Shown: positions 16,581-25,453 of the stretch, piece by piece | How positions within the stretch are numbered: the stretch's first letter is position 1 | Layout of the letters: each line of letters opens with the position of its first letter | From: Microthrixaceae bacterium | GTDB taxonomy: Bacteria > Actinomycetota > Acidimicrobiia > Acidimicrobiales > Poriferisodalaceae | Direction of reading: 5' to 3' | Length of the DNA stretch: 64,000 nt | Assembly (NCBI GenBank): GCA_011523825.1 | Contig: WTFX01000015.1 | Coordinates: forward strand, 62,001 to 126,000 | Program-made: the position numbers and the translations under genes | The notes under the pieces: model-generated | The model's input: the letters and a program-made list of their open reading frames with translations, nothing else | What the model was told of the DNA's origin: nothing | Databases searched by the model: none

Positions 16581-17412
16581 CCGCCGCCACTACGGCCGCG
16601 GGCTGCTCGTAGGGGAGCATGTGGCCGGCACCGTCGACGAGTTCGACCGTCGCGTCGGGCAGCGCCGCCTGCCACGCGTCGGCATAGGCGGGCGGGATCA
16701 GCCGGTCCTGCTGGCCCCACACCAGCAGAGTCGGCACCGTCACCCGGTATGCCCGCTCCGAGAAGCGTCGGTTGGGGATCGGGAACAGGATCTTGCCGGC
16801 CATGCCCTGCTGGCGGGCTCTGGCCACCATGAACCGCGTCAGCGTGGCGTTGTCTGAGAAATCGGCACCGCCCGTCAGCACTTCCTCGCCCACATTCGGA
16901 TCGGCGAAGAGCACCTCGGCGAGCTGGTAGGGGAGCATCGCAAAGATGTCGGGGATCGGGTGATCGCCCAGCCACATCCCCGCGGGGCACAGCAGAGCCA
17001 TGCGATCCACCGACTGCGGTGCCAGCGCCGCCATCTCGGCGGCGATCATGCCGCCCATCGAGTGGCCCATCAGGTGCAGCTCGCCGGGGCCCGAGAGCAG
17101 GTCCATCTCGGTGGCCACGTCCCAGCCGTGCAGGGCGAAGTCCTGCATGTCCGAGAGGCGGTCCTCGTCGCCGTGCTCGCTCCAGGCGGGCCACACCGGT
17201 GCGACGACGCGCAACCCAGCCGCGACTAAGCCGTCGAGCACCGGCTCGCCCGGCAGCCAGCCGCCGGCGCCGTGCAGTGCCAGCACAGTCGCAGTGCCAG
17301 CGACATCAGCGCTGGCAGGCTCGTAGACGCGCACCGGCGCGGTCACCGATCGCCGGGTCGTGATGACGACCTCTTCGAAAGTCGGCGCGGGTGCAGTATC
17401 GGTTGCGCTCAT
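16558..17412 (-). CDS. Alpha/beta hydrolase
   Basis: A 284-residue alpha/beta hydrolase: VLALHGAGGWLPGE, nucleophile elbow GHSMGGM (Ser), a helical cap (about 150-205), acid in VWGQQDRLIPP (Asp) and base in GAGHMLPYEQP (His). Its ATG overlaps the stop of the upstream LLM gene by four bases (ATGA), so it is translationally coupled to it. It resembles meta-cleavage-product or lactone hydrolases in plan, fitting a catabolic block with LLM oxidoreductase, P450 and acyl-CoA dehydrogenase on the same strand; the actual substrate is not readable. Its 3' end overlaps the convergent HSL-type gene by 23 bases. Confidence 0.86.
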   Translation of the reverse strand: MSATDTAPAPTFEEVVITTRRSVTAPVRVYEPASADVAGTATVLALHGAGGWLPGEPVLDGLVAAGLRVVAPVWPAWSEHGDEDRLSDMQDFALHGWDVATEMDLLSGPGELHLMGHSMGGMIAAEMAALAPQSVDRMALLCPAGMWLGDHPIPDIFAMLPYQLAEVLFADPNVGEEVLTGGADFSDNATLTRFMVARARQQGMAGKILFPIPNRRFSERAYRVTVPTLLVWGQQDRLIPPAYADAWQAALPDATVELVDGAGHMLPYEQPAAVVAAVTAHLAG

Positions 17413-18692
17413 GTCACGGGGCCCTTGGGCGCCTCGGGATAGCGGCGGGCATCAGCCATCGTGTCCTCGGGACGCACCCGGTCGTCCATCGGCTTGCACC
17501 ACCAGTCCGCAGCATCGTCGAACTCGTCGCCCCAGATGCCGCGCAGGCCCGGCATGACCTTCTCGGCGAACAGCTGGCTGGAGTAGCGGGTCTTCCAGTC
17601 GGGCATGTTGCCCATGTGCAGCAGGCAGAACACCGTGCCGACACGCAGCCGCTTGATCATGTCCTCCATGCGCTCGCGCACGGTGTCGGGCGAGCCGGCG
17701 ATCACGTAGCCGCCCTCGACCAGGTCCTTCCAGGTCAGCCGCTTGAACAGCGCCTGGTTCTCTTTGCGGAACTGGTCCAGCTTGCCCGCCTGGATGGTCT
17801 TGACGGTCCGGTAGCCGGGCGGGTCGGCGAAGCCAGGGAACACGTGCAGGCAGCGGTTGAAGAAATAGAGCATGTGCTCGCTGTACAGCTCCTCCGCTTC
17901 GGCATCGGTGGCCGCTGTGCAGATGATCTGTGCGAACCCAGCGCGTCCCGGCGACATGGATTTCTCCATCTCGCCGACACGGTTCCAGTAGCCGTCCATC
18001 AGCGTCTGGCCCGCCAGGTACCCGTTGAAGCTCAGGTACGAGTAGTTGTAGTCATTCTCGAGGCAGAAGTCCCACGTCTCGATGGATCCGCCGCCGGGGA
18101 TGTAGATGGGCGGGTGCGGCTGCTGGATCGGCTTGGGCCAGCAGTTCACGTAGCGCAGCTGGGTGTACTTGCCATCGAAGGCGAACACGTCCGGATTGGT
18201 CCATGCCTCCATAATCAAATCGTGGGCCTCGTAGTACTTCTCGCGGGTCAGCGCCGGGATCTGCCCGTAGGTGAAGTTGGTGTCCATCGGGGTGCCCACC
18301 GGGAACCCGGCCACCAGCCGCCCGCCGCTGAGGCAGTCGAGCATGGCGAACTCCTCGGCCACCCGGTGCGGCGGGTTGTACAGGGCGATCGAGTTGCCGA
18401 TGACGCAGATGGCCGCCTGCGAGGTCCGCCGGGCCAGGCCGGCAGCGATGATGTTGGGGCTCGGCATGATGCCGTAGGCGTTCTGGTGATGCTCGTTGAC
18501 GCCGATGCCGTCGAAGCCGAGCTCGTCGGCGAACTCGAGCTGGTCCATGTACTCGTGGTAGACGCCGTTGGCGCGCTCGGGATCGAACAGCGAGCCGTCG
18601 ATGTCCACCCAGACCGATCGGTGCTCGGTCTTGAAGCCGTCGGGCAGGTCGGGCCAGGGCATCAGGTTGAACCAGCAGAACTTGACGGTCAT
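17409..18692 (-). CDS. LLM-class flavin/F420-dependent oxidoreductase
   Basis: A 427-residue luciferase-like TIM-barrel oxidoreductase: FCWFNLMPWPDLP at the start, EFADELGFDGIGVNEHHQNAYGI (family EHH motif), LYNPPHRVAEEFAMLDCLSGGRL, PVGTPMDTNFTY, IYIPGGGSIET, and VIAGSPDTVRERMEDMIKRL near the end. It is longer than typical F420-dependent enzymes because of inserts around 230-330. The EHH and SGGRL motifs fit the bacterial luciferase group (FMN monooxygenases such as those of alkane or ketone oxidation) as well as F420 enzymes, so the cofactor is open; FbiC at 53050 shows that F420 is made. AAGGAG precedes ATG 18692. It is followed by a coupled hydrolase, which could open a lactone it produces. 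Confidence 0.87.
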   Translation of the reverse strand: MTVKFCWFNLMPWPDLPDGFKTEHRSVWVDIDGSLFDPERANGVYHEYMDQLEFADELGFDGIGVNEHHQNAYGIMPSPNIIAAGLARRTSQAAICVIGNSIALYNPPHRVAEEFAMLDCLSGGRLVAGFPVGTPMDTNFTYGQIPALTREKYYEAHDLIMEAWTNPDVFAFDGKYTQLRYVNCWPKPIQQPHPPIYIPGGGSIETWDFCLENDYNYSYLSFNGYLAGQTLMDGYWNRVGEMEKSMSPGRAGFAQIICTAATDAEAEELYSEHMLYFFNRCLHVFPGFADPPGYRTVKTIQAGKLDQFRKENQALFKRLTWKDLVEGGYVIAGSPDTVRERMEDMIKRLRVGTVFCLLHMGNMPDWKTRYSSQLFAEKVMPGLRGIWGDEFDDAADWWCKPMDDRVRPEDTMADARRYPEAPKGPVT

Positions 18693-18784
18693 GTGGGAGC
18701 TCCTTCGGGGTTCGAATTCGGACGAGGCGGTCTCAGGCGGGGCAGATTCGGATGGCGCGGCCTCAAGCGGTGCAGCAGTGCCGG

Positions 18785-20107
18785 CTATCGGCGAGTGACT
18801 CGGACCGGCAGGTGGGTATAGCCGTGAATGAATGACGACAGCGTGCGCTCAGGCTCGGCTTGGACTTCGATCCGCTTGAAGCGAGGCAGGATCTCCTCCC
18901 ACAGGATGCGCAGCTGCAGCTCGGCCAACCGGCTGCCCAGGCAGTAGTGGATGCCGTAGCCGAATGAGAGATGGCTGGCGGCGTTGTGCCGCTCGATGTC
19001 GAGAGCCTCGGCGTCGGGGCCGAAGATCTCCTCGTCGCGATTGGCCGACACGTACCACATCAGGACTTGGTCGTTCTTGCGGATCGGGCGACCTCCGATC
19101 TCGCAGTCTTTCGTGGCGGTTCGCCGCATGTAGGCCAGCGGCGTCTGCCAGCGGATCATCTCTGGTACGAAGTTGGCGAGCAGGCTGTGGTCGGCGTTCA
19201 GCTTGTCGTACTGGTCGGGGTACTTGTTGAGGGCGTACACGCTGCCCGACATGGTGTTGCGAGTGGTGTCGTTGCCGCCCACGATCAGCAGGATCAGATT
19301 GCCGAGGTGCGCGGCGGCGGACATGTGCGCGGTGGCCTCGCCGTGGACCAGCATCGAGAGCATGTCGTCGCCCGGGTCGGTGCGCCGCTCCTCCCAGAGC
19401 CTCTCGAAGTACTCCAGGCATCCGGCCATTTCCTCCTGCCGCTGAGCGCTGGACTCCACCAGGCCTCCGGGCTCTGGGATCGTGGTGACCACATCGGACC
19501 AGTGGGTGAGCTTTCGACGGTCGTCGAGGGGGAAGTCGAACAACGTCGCCAGCATCAGCGTGGTCAGCTCGACGGACACCGTGTCGACCCAGTCGAACGT
19601 CTCGCCCTCGGGCAGGGAGTCGAGCACGCTCGTTGCGCGTTCTCGGATGAGCGGTTCGAGGCCGCGGAGTTTGGTCGGAGTCATCGTCGGCTGCACGGTC
19701 CGACGCTGCAGCCGCTGCTCGGGCGGGTCCATGGTGATGAACGACGTGAATGACGGGGCCGCAGGTCCGTCGGTGTCGGCGGGCGGGCCGATCGTGATGC
19801 CGTGCGCGGATGAGAAGGTTTCGTGGTCGCTCTCGACCGCGCGGACGTCGGCCCACTTCGTCACCGACCAGTAACGCCCGGCTGAGCCGAGTTCGTTGAG
19901 ATGCACCGGATCTTCGCGGCGCAGGCGGGCGAAATAGTCGTGCCAGCGGTCCTCGCGGAACAGATGCGGGTTCAGCGGGTTGATCTGCTCGATGGTCAAT
20001 TCGCCGGCAGTCGGGGCGCCGACCCCGAAATGAGCCTGCTCCCGATCAGGACTGACCCGGTTGCCGGCCCGCCACTCCTGCCGCTCAGCCTCGGTTGCAA
20101 TCGCCAT
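18785..20107 (-). CDS. Cytochrome P450
   Basis: A 440-residue class I bacterial P450. Seen: I-helix LLIVGGNDTTRNTMSG (oxygen-activating GGxDTT), K-helix EMIRWQTPLAYMRRTAT (ExxR), and heme loop HLSFGYGIHYCLGSRLAE with the heme-ligand Cys about residue 390. Spacing and the MRRTA/NRDEEIF segments resemble CYP125/CYP142/CYP124-type enzymes that hydroxylate sterol or branched lipid tails, an analogy only. AAGGGAG precedes ATG 20107, which rules out the longer frame from 20179. It needs a ferredoxin and reductase, not encoded nearby. It lies in a same-strand block with an acyl-CoA dehydrogenase upstream and the LLM gene 92 bases downstream (that gap holds nothing clear beyond the LLM ribosome site). 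Confidence 0.92.
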   Translation of the reverse strand: MAIATEAERQEWRAGNRVSPDREQAHFGVGAPTAGELTIEQINPLNPHLFREDRWHDYFARLRREDPVHLNELGSAGRYWSVTKWADVRAVESDHETFSSAHGITIGPPADTDGPAAPSFTSFITMDPPEQRLQRRTVQPTMTPTKLRGLEPLIRERATSVLDSLPEGETFDWVDTVSVELTTLMLATLFDFPLDDRRKLTHWSDVVTTIPEPGGLVESSAQRQEEMAGCLEYFERLWEERRTDPGDDMLSMLVHGEATAHMSAAAHLGNLILLIVGGNDTTRNTMSGSVYALNKYPDQYDKLNADHSLLANFVPEMIRWQTPLAYMRRTATKDCEIGGRPIRKNDQVLMWYVSANRDEEIFGPDAEALDIERHNAASHLSFGYGIHYCLGSRLAELQLRILWEEILPRFKRIEVQAEPERTLSSFIHGYTHLPVRVTRR

Positions 20108-20181
20108 GTCGGCTCCCTTGCCACTCGCCGCTGTGCGCGGGACTGTGTTCCGGCCGCATGACGCCGACCGGCCCGCCAACT

Positions 20182-21330
20182 TTAGGGGGACGGCTCGCGC
20201 GGCAGGCCGAGCACCCGCTCGCCGATGATGTTGCGCTGAATCTCGCTGGTGCCCCCGGCGATGCGCATGCCCGGCGCATATAGGAATGCCTCGGTCTCGT
20301 CTGAAGCCAACATGGCCTCGGCGCCGCGCAGGCTGGCGCCGATGGCGACCTCGTCGTAACCGAGCTCGCTGTTCGCCAGCTTGGCCACGGGCGCCATGCG
20401 CGGATCAGCGCCGTGCAGCTCCATCAGCGCCGCCAGTGCGTTTCCCCGGGCGTGCAGTTCAGCGAGCGACTGCCGACCCAGCGGTCCCGTATCGCCTGCC
20501 GCATCGATCATCTTGGCAAGACGCTTGCGGAGGCTGATGACCCCGGAGGAGCCGGCGCCGCCCCGCTCGTCTTCCAGCACCGCCATGGCGACGCCCCAGC
20601 CGCCGCCGCGCTCGCCCAGCAGTGCGTTCTCAGGCATAGCGACGTCGTCAAAGTACACCTCGCAGAACTCGCTGTCGCCAGTCATCTGCTTGATCGGACG
20701 CACTTCGATGCCGGGCAGCGTCATGTCGAGCAGGAAGAAGCTGATGCCGCGGTGCTTGGGGGCATCGGGCTCGGTGCGGGCCATCAAGATGCCGTACTCG
20801 GCGAACTGGGCATTCGACGACCACACCTTCTGGCCGTTCAGCACGAAGCGACTGCCGTCCGGCACCGCAGTAGTGGTGAGTCCGCCCAAATCCGAGCCGT
20901 TTCCGGGTTCGCTGAACAGCTGGCACCACAGCACCTCGCCGGTCAGGATCGGACGCAGGAACTGCTCACGCTGGCGTTCGGTGCCGGTGCGCATGATCGC
21001 CTCGCCGGCCAGCACGATCCCCTGCAGGTTCAGGTAGGGGGCGACGCCCGCTCGCTCGCACGCCTCCATCCACATGCCGGTGTGTGCCCGGGAGAGCCCG
21101 CGACCGCCGTGCTCGGCTGGCCAATGCAGCCCGGCCCACCCGTGGTCGTAGCAGTACCGCTGCCAGGCGCGGGCCTGATCATGCAACGCGGGCACCAGGA
21201 TCGCGCCATACGCGGGGCACGCCACGCCGGTCTCGACGGCATCTTGCAGGAACGCAGCCGCCCTCTCTCTGAACGCCTCGAGGTCGGCGGCCGTCAATGG
21301 ACCAGCGGTGGTGTCGGTTGCGGCGCTCAT
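20182..21330 (-). CDS. Acyl-CoA dehydrogenase family protein
   Basis: A 382-residue acyl-CoA dehydrogenase: GWAGLHWPAEHGGRGLSRAH, LWCQLFSEPGNGSDLGGLTT (FAD contact), FVLNGQKVWSSNAQFAEYGI, PIKQMTGDSEFCEVYFDDV, and the C-terminal RIAGGTSEIQRNIIGERVLGLP. The position of the medium-chain catalytic Glu is Gly (AGGTSEIQ), as in FadE subunits that use a Glu elsewhere or act as one half of an a2b2 heterotetramer, typical of steroid or bulky-CoA dehydrogenases. ATG 21330 is the chosen start; the longer open frame overlaps the divergent M20 gene. First gene of the minus-strand block; 74 bases separate it from the P450. Confidence 0.87.
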   Translation of the reverse strand: MSAATDTTAGPLTAADLEAFRERAAAFLQDAVETGVACPAYGAILVPALHDQARAWQRYCYDHGWAGLHWPAEHGGRGLSRAHTGMWMEACERAGVAPYLNLQGIVLAGEAIMRTGTERQREQFLRPILTGEVLWCQLFSEPGNGSDLGGLTTTAVPDGSRFVLNGQKVWSSNAQFAEYGILMARTEPDAPKHRGISFFLLDMTLPGIEVRPIKQMTGDSEFCEVYFDDVAMPENALLGERGGGWGVAMAVLEDERGGAGSSGVISLRKRLAKMIDAAGDTGPLGRQSLAELHARGNALAALMELHGADPRMAPVAKLANSELGYDEVAIGASLRGAEAMLASDETEAFLYAPGMRIAGGTSEIQRNIIGERVLGLPREPSP

Positions 21331-21418
21331 GACGCTCACCGTAGCCGTGACCGAGACCGCGCCACCAAGATCGTCGACTCGCCATCCGGGGTGCAGGCGC
21401 AGCCGTAACATCGCTGCC

Positions 21419-22783
21419 ATGGGCGAGATTGACCACACCGATCCGGCGCTGACCAACGAGACCGTCGAGCTGTTGCAGCAGATGATCCGCAATGCCTGCG
21501 TCAACGACGGGACCGTCGAATCGGGCGAGGAGGTTCGAAACAGCGACCTGCTGGAGACCTACCTGGAAGGCCCCGGCGTCGACATGCAGAGCTTCGAATC
21601 CGAGCCCGGGCGGCGGTCACTGGTGGCCCGCATCTCGGGCACCGATCCGTCGGCACCCAAGCTGTGCCTGATGGGCCACACCGATGTGGTGCCGGTGAAT
21701 GCCGACGGCTGGAGCAGGGATCCGTTCGGCGGCGAGCTGGTGAACGGCGAAGTGTGGGGACGCGGGGCGGTTGACATGCTCAACCTGACCTCGTCGATGG
21801 CGGTGGCGTTCCGTCACATCGTGCGCAGCGGCTACCGGCCGAAGGGCGATGTCATCTATTTCGGCGTGGCCGATGAGGAGGCCGGCGGCACCTACGGGGC
21901 CAAGTGGATGGCCGAGCACCACTGGGATGCCATCGAGTGCGACTACGTGCTCACGGAATTCGGCGGGATGCCGAACCACACGCCCCAGGGCACCAAGATC
22001 ACGCTGGCCGCGGGCGAGAAGGGCATCGGCTGGCGCCGGCTCACCGTGCGCGGCACGCCCGGTCACGGCTCGATGCCGTTCGGCACCGACAACGCCCTCA
22101 TCAAGGCGGCCGAGATCGTGCGCCGCATTGCCGAATACCGGCCGGCGCCACAGCTCACCGAGATGTGGCAGCACCATGTCTCGACGCTCAGGGTCGACGA
22201 CGAGACCCGCGAGGCGCTGCTCGACCCGGCCCGCGTCTACGACGCTGTCGCCGGGATCGACTCGCCGGGTCTGGCGCGCCACCTGCACGCTTGCAGCCAC
22301 ACCACGTTCAGCCCCAATGTCGTGGGCGGCGGCAACAAGACCAACATCATCCCCGACAAGGTCGAGATCGAAGTCGACATCCGCACTGCGCCCGGCGATC
22401 CCGTTGCGGTGAATGAGCACCTGCAGGCCGCACTGGGCGAGCTGTTCGACGAGGTGGAGATCGAGCACCTCCACGATGATCCCGCCAGTTTCTCGCCGAC
22501 CAACACGCCGATGTGGCAGCTGCTCAGCGAGCTGATGGCCAAGGCGCACCCGGGCGCGCCGGTGATCCCTCAGCTGATCGTCGGGGCCACGGACGCCCGC
22601 TTCTTCCGCCTGAAGGGCACCGTTGCCTACGGGGCCGGGCTGTTCAGCAACCGGGTGAACTCCAACGACTTCATGCTGCGGTTCCACGGCAACGACGAGC
22701 GCGTCGATGTCGATTCGCTGGCGCTCACCACCCAGCTGTGGATCGACGTGGTCAAGAACCTGGGCGACGCCGTAGCCAGCTGA
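21419..22783 (+). CDS. M20 family metallopeptidase / dipeptidase-like hydrolase
   Basis: A 454-residue M20 di-zinc hydrolase: LMGHTDVVPV (metal His and catalytic Asp two residues on), GRGAVDMLN (bridging Asp), VADEEAGGTYG (catalytic Glu and metal Glu), LTEFGGMPNH, a dimerisation lid with RGTPGHGSMPFGTDNA, and GGGNKTNIIPDKVEIEVDIR. All catalytic residues are present. It is close in plan to ArgE/DapE/carboxypeptidase Ss1-type enzymes and cleaves a peptide or N-acyl amino acid. ATG 21419 is 88 bases from the divergent dehydrogenase start. A second, shorter M20 gene is at 61568. Confidence 0.87.
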   Translation: MGEIDHTDPALTNETVELLQQMIRNACVNDGTVESGEEVRNSDLLETYLEGPGVDMQSFESEPGRRSLVARISGTDPSAPKLCLMGHTDVVPVNADGWSRDPFGGELVNGEVWGRGAVDMLNLTSSMAVAFRHIVRSGYRPKGDVIYFGVADEEAGGTYGAKWMAEHHWDAIECDYVLTEFGGMPNHTPQGTKITLAAGEKGIGWRRLTVRGTPGHGSMPFGTDNALIKAAEIVRRIAEYRPAPQLTEMWQHHVSTLRVDDETREALLDPARVYDAVAGIDSPGLARHLHACSHTTFSPNVVGGGNKTNIIPDKVEIEVDIRTAPGDPVAVNEHLQAALGELFDEVEIEHLHDDPASFSPTNTPMWQLLSELMAKAHPGAPVIPQLIVGATDARFFRLKGTVAYGAGLFSNRVNSNDFMLRFHGNDERVDVDSLALTTQLWIDVVKNLGDAVAS

Positions 22784-22788
22784 GCCGC

Positions 22789-23499
22789 TCAGCCGCTGCA
22801 GGCCACCCGGGGCTCGATGTGGGGGACGCGCCCGGCTCGCAGTGAGATCACCGCGCCAGACTCGTCCACTTCCCACACCACGCGCTTGTCGATGTCGGGC
22901 GCATCCACCGGCACGTACTGGATCGCGGAGAGCCCCGGCCCGTCTTCGATCCGGTCGCCGAAGGCCTCGATGATCTCGCTCCGTGTGGAACCGATGCCGT
23001 AACCCGAGATCGTCGTGATCGGCCCTGATTCGATGTCGACGCGCACGATCTCGGCGTTGACGGCCAGGAATCGGACTCCTTCAGGACCGTTCTGAACCGT
23101 GTAGTAGCGGCAGGCATCCGAACCGCCTGGGACGGCGATCATCAGTGCGCCGGCGGCCGTCCGGGCATCTTCCAGCGAGTGCCCGATCTGCACGGGCCCC
23201 AAGCCGGCGGTCGACAACTTCGATTCCGGCGTCACGTTGGGACCGGCCTCGTCTTCGGCCATGGCATCGCCGGCTGCAGTCGTCGTGGGCGCGGCCGTCA
23301 CGACCGTGGTGGGCTCATCGTCGGCGTCCGTCATCATCGCGTCATCAGCGGCCGTGGTCGTGGTCGCGTCGGTGTCGTCGTCGCTCAGCAGGCCGCAGGC
23401 ACTGACCAGCATCGCAGCGGCCAGCGCTGCCGCAAGCACACGCCAGCGTGCGGTGTTGCCTTGCGGCTCAGCGTCTTGGCGGGAGTCGAGTTCGTGCAC
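22789..23499 (-). CDS. Predicted lipoprotein of unknown function
   Basis: A 236-residue exported protein. The start is GTG 23499, set by GGAAGGG eight bases upstream; an Arg follows, then a hydrophobic stretch (about 20-33) and lipobox LVSAC with Cys35 as the lipidated residue. Next comes a low-complexity Asp/Thr/Ala-rich linker (about 37-90) typical of surface-exposed actinobacterial lipoproteins, then a compact domain of about 140 residues (GLGPVQIGHSLEDARTAAGA, DACRYYTVQN, SGYGIGSTRSEIIEAFGDRI). Repeated G-x-s-t-x-x-e-i-x-x-x-f-G motifs recall small tandem-repeat lipoprotein folds of unknown function. Two late Cys could form a disulfide. Convergent with the M20 gene with a five-base gap. 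Confidence 0.78.
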   Translation of the reverse strand: MHELDSRQDAEPQGNTARWRVLAAALAAAMLVSACGLLSDDDTDATTTTAADDAMMTDADDEPTTVVTAAPTTTAAGDAMAEDEAGPNVTPESKLSTAGLGPVQIGHSLEDARTAAGALMIAVPGGSDACRYYTVQNGPEGVRFLAVNAEIVRVDIESGPITTISGYGIGSTRSEIIEAFGDRIEDGPGLSAIQYVPVDAPDIDKRVVWEVDESGAVISLRAGRVPHIEPRVACSG

Positions 23500-23648
23500 G
23501 GCAGTCGCCCTTCCAGTCACAGCCCTCTGGGGAGTCGGCATCCATTCGAGAGTACCGAAGCCAGCACCGGGGCGCGGAGACACGGCGGGCGGAGTCCCGG
23601 CAAGCGTAAGCTCACGCGTCGGGAACCTCACACGAACGGGAGCGCGCG

Positions 23649-25367
23649 ATGTCCCACGACACAGTCATTCGAGGCGGCTTGGTGGTCGACGGCAGCGGCA
23701 GCGATGCCAAGGTCGCCGACGTCGCCATCGACGGCGAGAGGATCACCGCGGTCGGCACGGTGGAAACGCCAGGACGCACCGAGATCGACGCTGCCGGCAA
23801 GGTGGTGACGCCCGGATTCGTCGACATCCACACGCACCTCGACGCGCAGCTCGCCTGGGATCCCATCGGCTCGAGCTCGTGCTGGCACGGCGTGACCTCG
23901 GTGGTGATGGGCAACTGCGGAGTCACCTTCGCCCCGGTGAAGACCGATGACATCGAATACATCGCCGAGGTCATGGAGTCGGTAGAGGACATCCCGAAGC
24001 AGTCGATGATGCAGGGACTGCCGTGGGACTGGCGCTCCTACGGCGAGTATCTGGCATTTCTGGACGGCATGCCCAAGGGCCTCAACGTCGGCGGCATGGT
24101 GGGCCATGTCGCCGTCCGCTGGCACACGATGGGCCCCGACAGCCTCGACGAGCGTCCTGCATCGCAGTCGGAGGTCGCAGCGATGTGCGAGCTGGTGGAC
24201 GAGGCGATGGGATCTGGCGCGCTGGGCTTCTCGACGTCGCGCACCTTGCTCCACCGCACGCCCGACGGGCGCCCGATCCCGGGCACCTTCGCCGATGACG
24301 ACGAGCTGTACGCCTTCGGCGACGTCTTGGGCCGCCACGGCCGGGGCGTGTTCGAGTCGGCACCTCGCTTCGAGGCTGCTGGGCCGGACTTCGCCGGCGG
24401 CCGCCACGAGATCGAGGTGCTCGGCGAGATCACGCGGCGCAGTGGCCGGCCCAGCACCTTCGGCTTGGTGTATTCCGCTCGCAAGCCCGAGATGAGCGAT
24501 CTGGTGCTCGGCTACGTCAGCGAGCAGAACGCCGCTGGCGCGAACCTGCGACCACAGACCACCTGCCGTGCCATCGGCGTCGTGCTCGGAATCCAGCACC
24601 GGACGCCTTGGGACCGGGCGGGCGAGACGTGGCGTTCGCTGCGCAGCCTCGATGTCGCCGGGCGCCTCGAGGCGATCCGCGACCCTGCGACTCGTGCGGT
24701 TCTGGTGGCGGAGGCCAACTCGTCGGATCAGAACTCGACTGGCATGGCCAACTCGCTCGTCGATCTGAGCCGCCTGTACCTGCTCGATGCGGTCAACCCG
24801 AATTACCGGATCGGGCCCGATGGCACGCTCGAGGCACAGGCCGCGGCAGCCGGTGTGTCGCCGGTGGAGCTGTTCCTGGATGCAACCGATCGCTCCGACG
24901 GAACCGTCATGCTGAGCTTGCCGGTACTGAACCAGGACTTCGATGCGATCGAGCGGATGCTCTCCCACGACTCCATCGTGATGGGCCTCGCCGATGCGGG
25001 CGCTCACGTCGGGCAGATCATGGACTCCAGCCAGCCCACCTTCTTCCTCAGTCACTGGGTGCGCGACAACGGGTTCTTCTCGCTGCCCGAGGGTGTCCGC
25101 CGGATCACCTCGGACACCGCCGACCTGTTCGGGCTGGTCGACCGGGGGCGGCTCGAGGCCGGGCGGTTCGCCGACATCAACGTCATCGACGTCGATGGCC
25201 TCTCGCTGTCGGGTCCTGAGTACGTGTACGACTTCCCGGGCGGCGCGGGTCGCTACATCCAGCGCGGCACTGGCTACGAGGCCACGCTGGTGAACGGGCA
25301 GGTGTTCATGCGCGATGGCGAGCACACCGGCGCGCTCGCCGGAAGGACACTGCGCTCCACTGATTGA
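23649..25367 (+). CDS. N-acyl-D-amino-acid deacylase-like amidohydrolase
   Basis: A 572-residue amidohydrolase of the D-aminoacylase group: an N-terminal beta sandwich (VIRGGLVVDGSGSDAKVADV), metal motif VDIHTHLDAQLAWDP, GVTSVVMGNCGVTFAPV with a Cys that bridges metal in D-aminoacylases, a large insertion, VMGLADAGAHVGQIMD (metal Asp) and the closing TSDTADLFGLVDRGRLEAGRFADI strand. Length is above the usual 480-500 because of the middle insert. It hydrolyses an N-acyl-D-amino acid or related amide in the cytoplasm. ATG 23649 follows GGGAG. A 149-base divergent gap to the lipoprotein gene probably holds both promoters. Confidence 0.87.
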   Translation: MSHDTVIRGGLVVDGSGSDAKVADVAIDGERITAVGTVETPGRTEIDAAGKVVTPGFVDIHTHLDAQLAWDPIGSSSCWHGVTSVVMGNCGVTFAPVKTDDIEYIAEVMESVEDIPKQSMMQGLPWDWRSYGEYLAFLDGMPKGLNVGGMVGHVAVRWHTMGPDSLDERPASQSEVAAMCELVDEAMGSGALGFSTSRTLLHRTPDGRPIPGTFADDDELYAFGDVLGRHGRGVFESAPRFEAAGPDFAGGRHEIEVLGEITRRSGRPSTFGLVYSARKPEMSDLVLGYVSEQNAAGANLRPQTTCRAIGVVLGIQHRTPWDRAGETWRSLRSLDVAGRLEAIRDPATRAVLVAEANSSDQNSTGMANSLVDLSRLYLLDAVNPNYRIGPDGTLEAQAAAAGVSPVELFLDATDRSDGTVMLSLPVLNQDFDAIERMLSHDSIVMGLADAGAHVGQIMDSSQPTFFLSHWVRDNGFFSLPEGVRRITSDTADLFGLVDRGRLEAGRFADINVIDVDGLSLSGPEYVYDFPGGAGRYIQRGTGYEATLVNGQVFMRDGEHTGALAGRTLRSTD

Positions 25368-25386
25368 TGCGAGCGCTGTTCTTTGC

Positions 25387-25411
25387 GAGCGCCAAGGCTT
25401 CGCTGGCGCTC
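25387..25411. terminator. Inverted repeat between amidohydrolase and cyclophilin genes
   Basis: GAGCGCCA (25387-25394) and TGGCGCTC (25404-25411) are perfect complements around a nine-base loop, starting 19 bases after the amidohydrolase stop. There is no T tract, so it is either a weak intrinsic terminator or a processing hairpin. Confidence 0.5.
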
Positions 25412-25453
25412 ACCCGATAAGGCGGTCGCATTAGTCAGTAGGGTCGGCGCCTT

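Noticed and set aside
17391..18821. Plus-strand open frame of 476 codons
   Set aside because: Antisense to the LLM oxidoreductase, Val/Gly/His-rich, no domain.
23628..25325. Long minus-strand open frame of 565 codons
   Set aside because: Antisense to the D-aminoacylase-like gene; no recognisable domain.
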